Shown here: in pieces, positions 39,104 through 48,660 of the stretch
How positions within the stretch are numbered: position 1 is the first letter of the stretch
How the letters are laid out: the number at the start of each line of letters is the position of its first letter
Assembly (NCBI GenBank): GCA_002067205.1
Contig: MVQL01000129.1
Span: forward strand, 1 to 64,000
Origin: Pelotomaculum sp. PtaB.Bin104
Lineage (GTDB): Bacteria > Bacillota > Desulfotomaculia > Desulfotomaculales > Pelotomaculaceae
Reading direction: 5' to 3'
DNA length: 64,000 nt
The notes under the pieces: model-generated
What the model was told of the DNA's origin: nothing
Databases searched by the model: none
What the model saw: only the letters and a program-made list of their open reading frames with translations
Translations under genes and position numbers: made by a program

Positions 39104-39252
39104 ATGCCTGTATCTACCCGTGATGAATTCTTGAATTACGCTTTTAAGGAGGCCTTGCACAAGAACTTCTTCCAGTTGATGTCTTTGCCAATTATGCTTT
39201 GCGCTGCTTAAAACTTCCGTATGATTTGGTAATGCCACTCCAGTGAGAAGTA
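39104..39252 (+). pseudogene. Fragment of a frameshifted plus-strand gene
   Basis: AAGGCGG followed by an ATG at 39104 opens a frame reading STRDEFLNYAFKEALHKNFFQ that soon stops. Shifting frame at about 39170 gives PVDVFANYALRCLKLPYDLVM before another stop near 39250. Both look protein-like. It may be the front of the same decayed gene seen at 40480-41005, split by the two membrane-protein genes, but this is only a guess. Confidence 0.35.
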
Positions 39253-39264
39253 AATGCTCACAAG

Positions 39265-39711
39265 TTATTTGTCTGTAGTCTTTGCCGGACTTGTGACCAT
39301 GCTGAAAAAAGCGGCAAGTATGGTCAAACCGGTCACTAACAAAAAATAACTGTACCATAGTTCCCAGTTTGGGTAAGCAACGCCACCCTGGCTATAGACA
39401 ACAGCCTCAACGGCTAGTAAGAGCACCGAAATATAAAACGTATACAGAAGCCTGTCTTTCCACTTGCGGGGCAGCCAGTAGAGATATAAAATTGAGGTCG
39501 CATAAATGCCGATGAAATGGAATAGTGGCATTCCAGCTATATAAAAAAAACCCTCCGGGTAATAATAAAAGTCTAATTTTATTCCAATGTAATCCACGAA
39601 CCCTACTATGATGGTACCGATGAAACCACCCATCCACATTCCCGGTATATATTTTTTTACACATAAGAGCAATAAGGTCCAGGAAAAAAATGCGAATAGC
39701 AAATGCGTCAT
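39265..39711 (-). CDS. CBO0543-type membrane protein
   Basis: About 148 residues from the ATG at 39711 (AAAGGTG lies six bases upstream). Five membrane segments with aromatic-rich loops: FYYYPEGFFYIAGMPLFHFIGIYATSILYLYWLP. It pairs with the next gene on the same strand and resembles the protein at 3373. Function unknown; the family is common in spore-formers. Confidence 0.7.
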   Translation of the reverse strand: MTHLLFAFFSWTLLLLCVKKYIPGMWMGGFIGTIIVGFVDYIGIKLDFYYYPEGFFYIAGMPLFHFIGIYATSILYLYWLPRKWKDRLLYTFYISVLLLAVEAVVYSQGGVAYPNWELWYSYFLLVTGLTILAAFFSMVTSPAKTTDK

Positions 39712-39859
39712 TATTTCACCTTTCTTGTTCCGGCTGCCATTTCCGGCCAAAAGATAATAAAGTCAATTATTGAAACCTATCGCAATCTAATCAATAATTT
39801 AAACCAGGCAAATACTAACAGGCCAATAACCAGTGAGTACAATGTAAAAGCAAGCAGGC

Positions 39860-40336
39860 TCAAAATTTAAAACCTCCCCTAGTGCCGCGGCCGGCACGGT
39901 TTAAACCGAGGACAGTGACCAGCCAGGAGAAGCTGGTAAACACCAGCAGGTTGATAAAAATACTTGCAGAGTGACTCCAGTTTATGTATTCCAAAACCCC
40001 GATTTGCAGGTATAGATACTCTTCAGCAGAAAAAAGGGCAACGATTAGCAGAATATTCAGTGCCTGCAGCCAGTGCGACTCGGGCAGGGTCTGGGCAAAC
40101 AAAACACCAATGGTAAATACCACTCCAAAAGTAAAGAATACAGACGACCCTAAAATTGAGATAATAGTTTCAACCCGGTACAGATTCAGTCTCATTGCCC
40201 CGGTATCCACCAGAATCTGCAACATTGAGGCAAACACGCCACCCCACAAGGTGTATTTGATTCGGGACCAGTCCACTAGAAGAAAGAAAACTACTAAGGC
40301 AATGACAGCACTGATTAACCATGCATATTTAATCAA
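39860..40336 (-). CDS. CBO0543-type membrane protein
   Basis: About 158 residues. The frame opens at an ATG at 40429, but the TTG at 40336 has AGAGG seven bases upstream and places the first membrane segment at the very start (KYAWLISAVIALVVFFLLVDWSR), matching the 3373 protein, so it is preferred. Five membrane segments; the VDWS block and ILEYINWSHSAS-like loop are shared with the paralogue. The 31 extra codons look like non-coding sequence. Confidence 0.7.
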   Translation of the reverse strand: MIKYAWLISAVIALVVFFLLVDWSRIKYTLWGGVFASMLQILVDTGAMRLNLYRVETIISILGSSVFFTFGVVFTIGVLFAQTLPESHWLQALNILLIVALFSAEEYLYLQIGVLEYINWSHSASIFINLLVFTSFSWLVTVLGLNRAGRGTRGGFKF

Positions 40337-40479
40337 TTTCTTTCCTCTTCCTATCTTTTTAGCATTTAAATTAATGAAATACCCATTTAAATATCTTAGG
40401 CCAGGATAATAAAAAGTTGAAATTTCCATGGTATTGATTAATATCTCCCCGGCGGTTAAAAAATATGAATAAATAGTTG

Positions 40480-41005
40480 TTTATGCAAGTAGATCTTAAG
40501 GGGTGGTTCCTGCGCCGGTTGCCATCATCGGCCGGCCCCAGCAGCTTGGCCTGCGCCTTAACCCAGTAACAGCGGGGAGTTTATCCCGATATATTTGAGC
40601 GCACCAGCAAGGCTGGTTACTTCGTTCCCCGGGTTGAAATTTTACTCGAGCTTTTTCAGCGCCCGCAGCAGTTCCAGTTGGAAGGTTTCACCGACAACTT
40701 CATCGGCCTTGGGCTTTTGGAGGAGATCATAAGCGGCTCCCTGGCCGGTAAGGCCATTGCCGAAGGACTTAACTATGAACAGCTAGTGGAGCCACTGGTT
40801 AGGCTGGTCAGACGACGGTTCGCATTCAGGGAGGCCCTAAACACTCTTGATGACACAGGTTCCAACCGCTTGCTTAGAGTTATTGCACTGCCGGAATTAA
40901 AGCAAGCTATCTATAACACCAATATTGATATAATCAGCCTGCTCTATCCGCATGTAAAAAATTATTATGAAAAAAAATCTAACCGGCCTGATGACCGGTT
41001 AGATT
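40480..41005 (+). pseudogene. Decayed plus-strand gene downstream of spoIVA
   Basis: A protein-like frame runs from about 40570 (ERTSKAGYFVPRVEILLELF, LLEEIISGSLAGKAIAEGL, YNTNIDIISLLYPHVK). The preceding 80 bases read well only in another frame (VAIIGRPQQLGLRLNP), with a stop in the main frame, so a frameshift is likely. There is no start codon with a ribosome-binding site. The frame runs on through the spoIVA terminator and becomes antisense to spoIVA, which is not expected of a real C terminus. The family is not recognised. Confidence 0.5.
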
Positions 41006-41009
41006 TTTT
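40972..41009. terminator. Terminator of spoIVA
   Basis: A 15-bp perfect stem (40972-40986 with 40995-41009) with an 8-base loop. On the minus strand it ends in a run of eight T. The spoIVA stop codon is part of the stem. T-rich on both sides, so it may also stop plus-strand transcripts. Confidence 0.92.
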
Positions 41010-42486
41010 AGATTATGATACAAAGCAGCCCACCGGAGCCGTCATTTATGATGCGTTGGAGAGTTTCCTGCAGTTTGAGCTGGGCACTTTCCGGCATACG
41101 CTGAATCTTGTTTTGAATCCCTTCCCGGACCAGGTCATGCACAGATTTTCCGAAAATTTCTGAATCCCAAATCTTTTGGGGGTTTTCCTCGAACTCATTC
41201 AACATATACCGCACAAGTTCTTCACATTGCCTTTCAGTGCCGATAATCGGAGTGATCTCGGTAGTGATATCGGCTTTTATCATATGCAGAGAGGGAGCGC
41301 TGGCCTTCAATTTAATCCCGAAGCGGCTGCCCTGTCGGATCAGCTCAGGTTCTTCGAGAACCAGTTCATCCAAAGATGGGGTGACCACACCATAGCCTGA
41401 GCCCCTGACTTCACTGAGCGCCTGGGCTACTTTATCATACTCCCGCTTAGCGACGCTCAGCTCAGTAACCAGGCTAAAGAGTTCTTTTTCCCCTTCAATT
41501 CTGAAACCTGATTCTTCGCTTAAAACCTGATAAAATAGCTCTGCGGCGGAGGTAACATCAATTTCGGCTGAGCCGGTACCCATATCCACGCTGCGCAAAC
41601 TGGCCTGCTCAACAAAATCGTGATCAGCAAGGTTTTCTACCGCCCCGTCGATATCCCTCAGGCGGCGGATGCTTTGCACCGTCTCCCGGATCGATTCCTC
41701 AAACTTGTTGCGCAGCCAGTGTTTGTAATCCAGGTTCTCCACCCAGGGTGGCAGGCTGATATTGACCTCATTGACCGGAAATTCATAAAGCAGCTTCTCC
41801 AGGATGTTCAACATATCGGCCTGGGACATCTGCAAACAATCAATTGGTATTACCGGAACATCATATTTTTCACATAATTCTGCAGCTAGCTGGTCAGCCT
41901 CTTCCGAGTCCGGCTGGGTGGTATTAAACAGCACCAGGAAAGGCCGGTTTAGCTCCTTCATCTCATCAATGACCTTTTCCTCAGCCTCAATATAATTTTC
42001 CCTGGGTATATCGGTGATGGTGCCATCGGTGGTAACCACCAGGCCCATCGTCGAGTGCTCGGCAATGACCTTCCTGGTCCCAACCTCAGCGGCTTCCTGG
42101 AAGGGAATCGGGTCTTCAAACCAGGGGGTAGACACCATGCGGGGCTCATTTTCTTCTTCATAGCCGAGGGCGCCCTCAACCCGGTAGCCAACACAGTCCA
42201 CCATGCGCAGTTTAACATTCAAATTTGGAGTGATTTGAATTTCTACAGCCTCGTTTGGTATAAATTTCGGCTCGGTAGTCATAATCGTCCGCCCCGCCGC
42301 ACTTTGAGGCAATTCGTCTTTTGCCCGCTCCCGGTCATAGATATTAGTCATGTTGGGAAGCACCATTATTTCCATAAAGCGCTTAATAAACGTGGATTTG
42401 CCTGTGCGAACGCCCCCTACCACACCGAGATACAGGTCGCCACCGGTGCGTTCCGCAATATCGCGAAAAATATCACTTCTTTCCAT
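41008..42486 (-). CDS. spoIVA: Stage IV sporulation protein A (spore coat ATPase)
   Basis: 492 residues from the ATG at 42486, the length I recall for B. subtilis SpoIVA. This ATPase polymerises on the forespore surface and forms the basement layer of the coat. The Walker A motif GVVGGVRTGKST is near residue 23. It starts ERSDIFRDIAERTGGDLYLG. GGAGG lies ten bases upstream; a GTG two codons before is the other choice. It is monocistronic, with its own terminator, and is expected to be under the mother-cell sigma-E factor. Confidence 0.97.
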   Translation of the reverse strand: MERSDIFRDIAERTGGDLYLGVVGGVRTGKSTFIKRFMEIMVLPNMTNIYDRERAKDELPQSAAGRTIMTTEPKFIPNEAVEIQITPNLNVKLRMVDCVGYRVEGALGYEEENEPRMVSTPWFEDPIPFQEAAEVGTRKVIAEHSTMGLVVTTDGTITDIPRENYIEAEEKVIDEMKELNRPFLVLFNTTQPDSEEADQLAAELCEKYDVPVIPIDCLQMSQADMLNILEKLLYEFPVNEVNISLPPWVENLDYKHWLRNKFEESIRETVQSIRRLRDIDGAVENLADHDFVEQASLRSVDMGTGSAEIDVTSAAELFYQVLSEESGFRIEGEKELFSLVTELSVAKREYDKVAQALSEVRGSGYGVVTPSLDELVLEEPELIRQGSRFGIKLKASAPSLHMIKADITTEITPIIGTERQCEELVRYMLNEFEENPQKIWDSEIFGKSVHDLVREGIQNKIQRMPESAQLKLQETLQRIINDGSGGLLCIII

Positions 42487-42492
42487 GTTCAC

Positions 42493-42794
42493 ACTCCCTC
42501 CTCAAAAGATTTACAAAGGAAAGCTATTCCTAACAAATAAAAATCAGGCGCCCGCATCCCTCCTCCGCAAGAGAAAAAAATAAAATATTTTACTTCGTCG
42601 TGAAACCTGGTTCACGGCTATTTTTTCCAATAGCATACAATAATGATATATATATATGAGGCCTGCGTGTGAATATAACCTCAAATATGAAAAACACAAA
42701 AAAAATTATCCATAATTTAGTATTAGGTTTTATCTTGTTATATGAATGTTAAATTTATGCAAATGAAATATGACCGATAATTGCATAAAATAAA
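42493..42794. other. spoIVA upstream region
   Basis: About 300 AT-rich bases between spoIVA and the gpsA terminator. A CGTGAA/TTCACG inverted repeat lies near 42598-42616. A GCATACAAT word, similar to a sigma-E -10, is on the plus strand near 42632, the wrong way round for spoIVA. No gene is seen. Confidence 0.35.
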
Positions 42795-42827
42795 GCCCCC
42801 GTCTAGGCTTATAAAAGCAACGGGGGC
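42795..42827 (-). terminator. Terminator of gpsA
   Basis: GCCCCCGT (42795-42802) pairs with ACGGGGGC (42820-42827); on the minus strand TTTATTTTA follows. It is 18 bases from the gpsA stop. Confidence 0.85.
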
Positions 42828-42844
42828 TCGCTCCATCACACATA

Positions 42845-43891
42845 TTAAACTTTTTTTATCAGCCTCACTGCCAGTTGGGCTACTTCTTCCATTTCCCCGG
42901 TGCGGCCTCTGGTCATCAAATTGTTGACAGCAGCTTTGGGGGAAAGTTCCTCAAAGAGCACCTTGTAGATCTGATCGGTGATGGGCATCTCAAAATTACA
43001 GCCGGCAATCAGCCTGTGGACAGCACGCGTAGTGCGAATGCCCTCAACCACCATTTTAACTTGCTCCAGCGCATCTTCCACCGTGTGCCCTGCTCCGATA
43101 GCGATCCCGGCCCGCCTGTTGCGGCTGTACCTGCTCGTACAGGTGACGATCAGGTCGCCGACCCCGGCTAGCCCGGCAAAGGTTAGCGGACTTGCCCCCA
43201 TACTTATACCTAGACGGGAAATTTCAGCCAACCCCCTGGTCATCAGGGCTGCTCTGGTATTGTCACCAAAGCCAAGCCCCTCGGCAATACCGGTGCCCAG
43301 TGCAATTATATTTTTTAGTGCACCGCCCAACTCCACACCGGTTACATCGGGATTAGTGTAGACTCTAAAGGTCTCACTCATAAATAAGTCCTGGACAAGT
43401 CCGGCACTATCTATTGGTGAAGATGCCGCAACTATCGCCGTGGGCAGTTCCCGGCCAACTTCTTCAGCGTGGCTGGGACCCGATAAGGTTACGAACCGTG
43501 CCGGCATTTCCGGCCCCGCCTCTTCGGCAAAGATTTCGGACAAGCGGCAAAGACTTGCCTCTTCGATGCCTTTAGCTATATTTATATATAAAGAACTGTG
43601 ACTCGAAAAAGGCAGGGAAAGGCGAACAGTTTCACGAAAAGCGTGTGAGGGCACACCGTAAACAACTACCTCAGCCTTCCACAAAGCCTGCTCCAGATCA
43701 GCCGTCGCCTCAATGTTTGGAGGAATCCTTACACCGGGCAGGTATTGACTGTTTTCTCTGGTGCTGTTTATTTCTTCAGCCAGGCTCTGCCGTCTGGCCC
43801 ATAATCTCACAGGATAATTTTTTTTCGCAAGCAGCGTCGCGATTGCTGTAGCCCAACTCCCGGCGCCGATAATGCCGATTAACTTATCCAC
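42845..43891 (-). CDS. gpsA: Glycerol-3-phosphate dehydrogenase [NAD(P)+]
   Basis: About 348 residues from the GTG at 43891. It makes glycerol 3-phosphate for membrane lipids. The start motif [18 protein letters not shown] is at the N terminus, and [14 protein letters not shown] near 250 with [17 protein letters not shown] near 180 are family blocks. The open frame extends 38 codons upstream into plsY, so the inner GTG, 20 bases after the plsY stop, is chosen. It follows plsY, the next enzyme of phospholipid synthesis. Confidence 0.95.
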   Translation of the reverse strand: MDKLIGIIGAGSWATAIATLLAKKNYPVRLWARRQSLAEEINSTRENSQYLPGVRIPPNIEATADLEQALWKAEVVVYGVPSHAFRETVRLSLPFSSHSSLYINIAKGIEEASLCRLSEIFAEEAGPEMPARFVTLSGPSHAEEVGRELPTAIVAASSPIDSAGLVQDLFMSETFRVYTNPDVTGVELGGALKNIIALGTGIAEGLGFGDNTRAALMTRGLAEISRLGISMGASPLTFAGLAGVGDLIVTCTSRYSRNRRAGIAIGAGHTVEDALEQVKMVVEGIRTTRAVHRLIAGCNFEMPITDQIYKVLFEELSPKAAVNNLMTRGRTGEMEEVAQLAVRLIKKV

Positions 43892-43910
43892 CGGTCTACC
43901 GTTCCTTTCT

Positions 43911-44489
43911 TTACCTAAGTTTTGGCTCAGTTCCTGCCAGCAGCCTTTTGATGTTCGGAATATGCTTAACGACAGCAAAAATGGTGATAAATATACCAAG
44001 CACAAGATAAGGCCACTGCAAATGAAAAGCCAGCATTAAAACTGGTATAGCGGTTACTGCCAGGATGGAAGCAATCGATACGTATTTGGTAATACCCACA
44101 GTAGAGAGCCAGATGACAGCGGCCAGAATACCTACCGGCGGCGAAATGGCCACAATAACGCCAACACCTGTGGCAACCAGCTTACCACCTTTAAAGCCTA
44201 GAAATAAGGGCCAGCTATGCCCGGCCAGGACCGCCATACCTGATAAAGCTACCAACAATGACCCTCCATAGTGCCTGGCCAACATGATAGCCAGCACGCC
44301 CTTGCCCAGGTCCCCCACCAGGGCAAGTATTCCCGCCACCGGCCCGGCATTTCGCCAAACATTGGTGGTGCCGACATTACCGCTGCCGATATTGCGTATA
44401 TCAATCCCTTTCCAGTAACGCGCAACAAGATAGCTGAAGGGAATCGAACCAATCAAATAGCTAGCTAAAACAGTCCATAAATATTGCAT
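43911..44489 (-). CDS. plsY: Glycerol-3-phosphate acyltransferase PlsY
   Basis: 192 residues, about five membrane segments. It transfers acyl groups from acyl-phosphate to glycerol 3-phosphate. Family motifs: [14 protein letters not shown] near 11, [14 protein letters not shown] near 35 and [14 protein letters not shown] near 88. It comes just before gpsA in the same operon. Confidence 0.96.
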   Translation of the reverse strand: MQYLWTVLASYLIGSIPFSYLVARYWKGIDIRNIGSGNVGTTNVWRNAGPVAGILALVGDLGKGVLAIMLARHYGGSLLVALSGMAVLAGHSWPLFLGFKGGKLVATGVGVIVAISPPVGILAAVIWLSTVGITKYVSIASILAVTAIPVLMLAFHLQWPYLVLGIFITIFAVVKHIPNIKRLLAGTEPKLR

Positions 44490-44636
44490 TTTTTATTTAT
44501 CCCCTTGGACTTAAGATGATAGACAAAGATAAATATATGTACTAGCTATGGACATTCCATGTCTTTCACAGTCTCCATCCTCAAAGTTGTACATGAAAGC
44601 GGAAATTTCGGCACCTGGATAATAGAACTTAAATGG

Positions 44637-45962
44637 CTACTTTTCTTCCTTTGAGCGTTTGCGCAGGCCGAACCAGATTGGTGTTCCTTCAAAACCATAG
44701 GCTGCCCTGAACTGGTTTTCCAAATAGCGCCGGTAGGAGAAATGCATCAACTCCGGCTCATTTACAAACAGAATAAATTTTGGCGGCTTGACACTGCTTT
44801 GGGTAGCGTACATGATTTTTAGCCGACGGTTTTTATCACCAGGCGGCGGGTTGTGCAAGACCGCTTCTTTTACCAGGCTGTTGATCTTCGGAGTGCTGAT
44901 CCTGACCGAGTGTTGCTCGGCAACAAAATCTACCAATTCCATAACCCGGGGCACTCGCTGCCCGGTCAGCGCTGAGATGAACACAAGGGGCGCATACTGC
45001 ATAAAGGCTAGCTGGCTCCGGATTTTTTCAGTAAAGCGGTTCATCGTCCGATCATCTTTTTTGATCAGATCCCACTTGTTTACTACAATTACTGATGCTT
45101 TGCCTGCTTCATGGGCATATCCGGCAATACGCTTGTCCTGTTCGGTGACTCCTTCATTCGCGTCAATTACAGTCAGAACCACGTCACTCCGGTCTACGGC
45201 CCGCAAAGCTCTGATTGTGCTGTATTTTTCAGTAAGGCCCTCGATCTTGCTTTTTCTGCGCATGCCGGCCGTATCAATAATTACGTAATATCTATTTTCC
45301 CTTTTAAAGGTGGTATCTATTGCATCACGAGTGGTACCGGGAATATTACTTACGATTACCCGCTCTTCCCCCAAAATAGCATTGACCAGAGAAGATTTAC
45401 CGACATTAGGGCGGCCAATCACTGCAATTTTAATGGTATCGGAAGGATATTCCTCTTCTTTTTCAGGTGGCAGCAAATTTACCAACTGGTCTAAAAGGTC
45501 ACCTGTATTCAGGCCCTCCGCCGCAGATACGGGAACGGGCTCTCCCAGGCCCAACCGGTAGAAATCGTACAGCGGAGTCCGGGAATTAAAACTTTCAACT
45601 TTGTTTGCGGCTAACAAAACAGGTTTATCGGAGCGGCGGATGTTCGCCGCAGCCTCTTCGTCATCGGGATTCAAACCGGCTCTGGCGTCAACAACAAATA
45701 AGATCACATCTGCTTCAGCAATGGCCAACTCAATCTGGCGCCGGACCCCCCGGGTGATTTCCCCGCTTTCTTGAAAATCCAGCCCGCCTGTATCGACTAG
45801 GGTAAAACTTCGTCCGGCCCACTCGGCATCCTGATAAAGACGGTCCCGGGTCACTCCCGGCTCATCCTCAACAATAGCTACCCGGCTGCCGACAATTCTA
45901 TTAAATAGGGTTGATTTGCCCACGTTGGGTCTTCCCACTATAGCCACTACCGGTTTGGACAA
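44637..45962 (-). CDS. der: Ribosome-associated GTPase Der (EngA)
   Basis: About 441 residues from TTG 45962, which has GGAGG ten bases upstream. Two tandem GTPase domains: [14 protein letters not shown] near the start and [15 protein letters not shown] near 175, each with DTAG/DTGG and NKWD/NKVE. The C-terminal KH-like domain contains [11 protein letters not shown]. It assembles the 50S subunit. It lies 30 bases after the DUF512 gene. Confidence 0.97.
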   Translation of the reverse strand: MSKPVVAIVGRPNVGKSTLFNRIVGSRVAIVEDEPGVTRDRLYQDAEWAGRSFTLVDTGGLDFQESGEITRGVRRQIELAIAEADVILFVVDARAGLNPDDEEAAANIRRSDKPVLLAANKVESFNSRTPLYDFYRLGLGEPVPVSAAEGLNTGDLLDQLVNLLPPEKEEEYPSDTIKIAVIGRPNVGKSSLVNAILGEERVIVSNIPGTTRDAIDTTFKRENRYYVIIDTAGMRRKSKIEGLTEKYSTIRALRAVDRSDVVLTVIDANEGVTEQDKRIAGYAHEAGKASVIVVNKWDLIKKDDRTMNRFTEKIRSQLAFMQYAPLVFISALTGQRVPRVMELVDFVAEQHSVRISTPKINSLVKEAVLHNPPPGDKNRRLKIMYATQSSVKPPKFILFVNEPELMHFSYRRYLENQFRAAYGFEGTPIWFGLRKRSKEEK

Positions 45963-45991
45963 TTGGTCCGCACCTCCCCAAAACATCATCA

Positions 45992-47365
45992 TTATTGATG
46001 CACAAATTTATCCTGCCTAGCACTGAAGCTGCTGTTTAAAACATCAACTAATTGCCGCGGCCCTCCCGCTACGGCAACCGGGACTTTCATCTGTTCGCGC
46101 AATTCTGTAAGGGTCATGCCGTCTAAAAAAATATCACTGTCTCTTTTCAACATAACCGCTGGAATCACCAGCAGGTCACCAATTTCGTCCGGGCAGAGTT
46201 GTACAAGTAAATCCTCTCCGGTAATAAGCCCGGCCACGGTAATCTCTTCGCCAAAAAAACGGTTGTCTACCCTCTTAATGGCTACCTCCAGTCCTTTGAT
46301 GGCGTTAAGCCTGTCAACCACCGGCTTTAAGACCTGTTCCCCAAGCCGGCCGGTGGCTAAAGTAACCTTAAGCCCGGGCGCTTCCCGTGGCAGCGACGTC
46401 ATCACTGCCTCCCATTCATCCCAAAATAGCCGGGTCAGACCAACACCGTTTTCCAGTTGGGGAAACCCAGCATATCTTTCTACGGACGGGATCTTTTGAC
46501 CAGAGGACAGATAAAACTCGTCTGAGGCAAAAACAAATGGGTTACCCAGACGAGTCAAGAATTCATCCTGCTTTTCTCCCACCCAGTGCACCAAGCGTGT
46601 CTCCTCATCCCGCGTAAATGGCCGCAGCGGGTATAGACCCTGCCGGAACCTGGTCAGACCTACCGGCACAATAGCCATCGAGCTGACCGCAGGCCACAGG
46701 CCGGCCAGGTCATTTATGGTCCTTTCCAGTTCCTGCTCATCATTTAAGCCGGGGCAAAGCACGACCTGGGTGTGCATTTCAATGCCGGCCTTCGCTAAAT
46801 ATTTTAACTGGTCTGAGATCATACCCGCCCTTTTGTTGCCGAGCATGCGCTCGCGCAGCGCAGGGTTGGTGGTATGCACCGAGATGTACAGGGGACTCAG
46901 CCGTTGCTGTGCAATCCTATGCAAATCATTATGACTTAGGTTGGTCAGAGTAATAAAATTGCCGGTCCAGAAGGAAAGGCGATAGTCGTCGTCCTTAACA
47001 TAAAGAGTGGGCCGCATTCCAGGAGGCATCTGGTCGACAAAACAAAAAAGGCATCTATTGGCACATCCCCTAGTATGCCCAAAACCACCCTGGCCAAAAT
47101 CTATCCCAAGACTCTCGTCAAAATCCTTCTCCACGTCCAATTCCCATTTATCACCGCTTTGCTTTTGGACAAGGATAGTCAGGCTTTCATCTGCTTCAAA
47201 AAAACGAAAATCAATAACATCCTGCAAAGTATGGCCATTTATGTCGATAACCCGGTCACCCGGCTCGAGCCCTAATTCTAATGCTATACTCTCCGGCTTA
47301 ACCTGTTCTATTTTCAGCCCTGACTGCTCCACAGTAAACCTCCCCGGCACTATCCTAGAAACCAT
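45992..47365 (-). CDS. DUF512 radical SAM-type protein with N-terminal PDZ
   Basis: 457 residues. Residues about 12-75 form a PDZ domain ([21 protein letters not shown]). An iron-sulfur motif C-x3-C-x2-C (CANRCLFC) near residue 101 precedes a barrel with the family stretches [29 protein letters not shown] and [10 protein letters not shown]. The C-terminal DUF512 domain contains [21 protein letters not shown]512 proteins are widespread in clostridia and cyanobacteria, often next to der; the reaction is not known to me. The start lacks a good ribosome-binding site. It is a relative, with a different domain order, of the protein at 18888. Confidence 0.85.
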   Translation of the reverse strand: MVSRIVPGRFTVEQSGLKIEQVKPESIALELGLEPGDRVIDINGHTLQDVIDFRFFEADESLTILVQKQSGDKWELDVEKDFDESLGIDFGQGGFGHTRGCANRCLFCFVDQMPPGMRPTLYVKDDDYRLSFWTGNFITLTNLSHNDLHRIAQQRLSPLYISVHTTNPALRERMLGNKRAGMISDQLKYLAKAGIEMHTQVVLCPGLNDEQELERTINDLAGLWPAVSSMAIVPVGLTRFRQGLYPLRPFTRDEETRLVHWVGEKQDEFLTRLGNPFVFASDEFYLSSGQKIPSVERYAGFPQLENGVGLTRLFWDEWEAVMTSLPREAPGLKVTLATGRLGEQVLKPVVDRLNAIKGLEVAIKRVDNRFFGEEITVAGLITGEDLLVQLCPDEIGDLLVIPAVMLKRDSDIFLDGMTLTELREQMKVPVAVAGGPRQLVDVLNSSFSARQDKFVHQ

Positions 47366-47530
47366 TATCTTATAAATTCCATAATATAGTCAAGGGAGTT
47401 TTCCTCCCGGGCAACAGCACCAAACAACTTAAGCACTACCGCAACCAGCACGCTCTAAATCACTTTAAATCAGCTTTGGCCGGTCTGTCTTATGGTACAT
47501 CTCAGGTAGACCACACAATTTAACTCTATA

Positions 47531-47995
47531 TCAGACTCTAAGCTCAGGCAATTCCAGTTTACTACACTTTACCATGCTAGATAGCCGCCCATAGCTTTTT
47601 TTAATTCCAGCCGTTGCTAAATGCCTGCCTAGAGGGGCAAGCAGGTTCGAACGGCATAAAACACTGCCGGCAAGAAGGAGGATATTATCACCGGCACAGC
47701 TATCAACAAGGTAAAGTTCTCCTGCCGGCATACCAGAAATCTCCATAAAGCTGTCAATCAGCCGGTAAATCATCTCCCGGTCACCTTTTACCGAAAGCGC
47801 GTAGACCTTGTCCCCCTGCCCGTCCTTCCCCAACGATATAATCTTTCCATCACCGCTTTTTAGATTCATAAACGGCAGTTTCCATAACTTATCTCTGTCC
47901 GGCATGCCGTCCTTTGGAAGGAGACCGGTATGAATCGCACCGGCCAAAGCTGCCAGGGGGAAAATACTTTCGCTGAAGTACAAATAATTCTTCAC
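47531..47995 (-). CDS. DUF3189 family protein (second copy)
   Basis: 154 residues with the DUF3189 layout: start KNYLYFSESIFPLAALAGAIHTGLLP, a middle strand MPDRDKLWKLPF, then GKIISLGKDGQGDKVYAL. The family is confined to spore-formers and its role is unknown. The start is GTG at 47995 with AAGGA five bases upstream. It overlaps the end of the first copy by about 107 bases in another frame. It lacks the YHCYGG start of the first copy. Confidence 0.75.
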   Translation of the reverse strand: MKNYLYFSESIFPLAALAGAIHTGLLPKDGMPDRDKLWKLPFMNLKSGDGKIISLGKDGQGDKVYALSVKGDREMIYRLIDSFMEISGMPAGELYLVDSCAGDNILLLAGSVLCRSNLLAPLGRHLATAGIKKSYGRLSSMVKCSKLELPELRV

Positions 47996-48455
47996 TATAA
48001 TCCTTAACCTGATTTTTTACCTGACGAACCAGATCAGCAATTTGAAAGTATGCTGCCCGGGTACCCAGGATAACTAATGGCCGTCCGACTTTGATCAACC
48101 CACACCGGCGGGAAAGATACCCCCCCAGCTTCATGGTCCAGTTCACATTTTGCATTACGTTAACTAAAAGGTAATCTGAAGAGGGAATCTCAAAAATTTC
48201 CGCAAGCCCTTTCAACACGTATTCTAATACAACCGGCCGGCCGCGCCGTGCTGTAAAATATACCTCATGCCCGTACTCATCCCGTCCGATAAAGAAAAAA
48301 TGCCCGTGCTCGTCATTGCCCTGGCGGTCGTAAAAAGGAAGCTGCCAGAGTGACTCACTGCCGGGAACACGGTCCGACGGCAATAGACCCAGGTGAATGG
48401 AAGCAGCAGTTACTGAGGAATGAGCTCCTCCGTAGCAGTGATAGATAATTTTCAT
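47889..48455 (-). CDS. DUF3189 family protein (first copy)
   Basis: 188 residues. It starts MKIIYHCYGGAHSSVTAASIHLGLLP, the DUF3189 signature as I recall it, with PGSESLWQLPFYDR and HFFFIGRDEYGHEVYF. Family members are about 150 residues; here 35 more residues (after KNQVKDY) run into the second copy. That tail is rich in Ser, Arg and Gly and may be the result of a lost stop. GGGGC precedes the ATG. Confidence 0.75.
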   Translation of the reverse strand: MKIIYHCYGGAHSSVTAASIHLGLLPSDRVPGSESLWQLPFYDRQGNDEHGHFFFIGRDEYGHEVYFTARRGRPVVLEYVLKGLAEIFEIPSSDYLLVNVMQNVNWTMKLGGYLSRRCGLIKVGRPLVILGTRAAYFQIADLVRQVKNQVKDYSEELFVLQRKYFPPGSFGRCDSYRSPSKGRHAGQR

Positions 48456-48467
48456 CAGTTCTGCCCC

Positions 48468-48650
48468 TTAGTGACGGACGATTACATAAATACCATTGCC
48501 CAGGTCATGGGTCATAGCGTCCAATATTTTAGAGAGGTAGCTGGCGGTTTGTTCCTGCTCTGCTTCATTTTCTGCAAAAAAAATAGGAGCACCCCCACTT
48601 ACTCTTTCCATATTCAAAGTGATCACTGCCAAAATCTTGCCTGCAGACAT
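48468..48650 (-). CDS. Capping complex subunit for YIEGIA
   Basis: 60 residues, no membrane segment. It starts KILAVITLNMERVSGGAPIF and ends HDLGNGIYVIVRH. It matches the small protein annotated next to YIEGIA genes. It starts ten bases after the YIEGIA stop, in the same direction, so it is probably a co-expressed partner. The ribosome-binding site is weak. Confidence 0.75.
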   Translation of the reverse strand: MSAGKILAVITLNMERVSGGAPIFFAENEAEQEQTASYLSKILDAMTHDLGNGIYVIVRH

Positions 48651-48660
48651 ATTATCCAGA

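Noticed and set aside
39080-39358. A 92-codon minus-strand frame
   Set aside because: It is antisense to the frameshifted plus-strand fragment and overlaps the following gene; no family features.
40678-41163. A 161-codon plus-strand frame taken as an intact gene
   Set aside because: It has no start with a ribosome-binding site, has better coding sequence upstream in another frame, and runs through the spoIVA terminator into spoIVA antisense, so it was called decayed.
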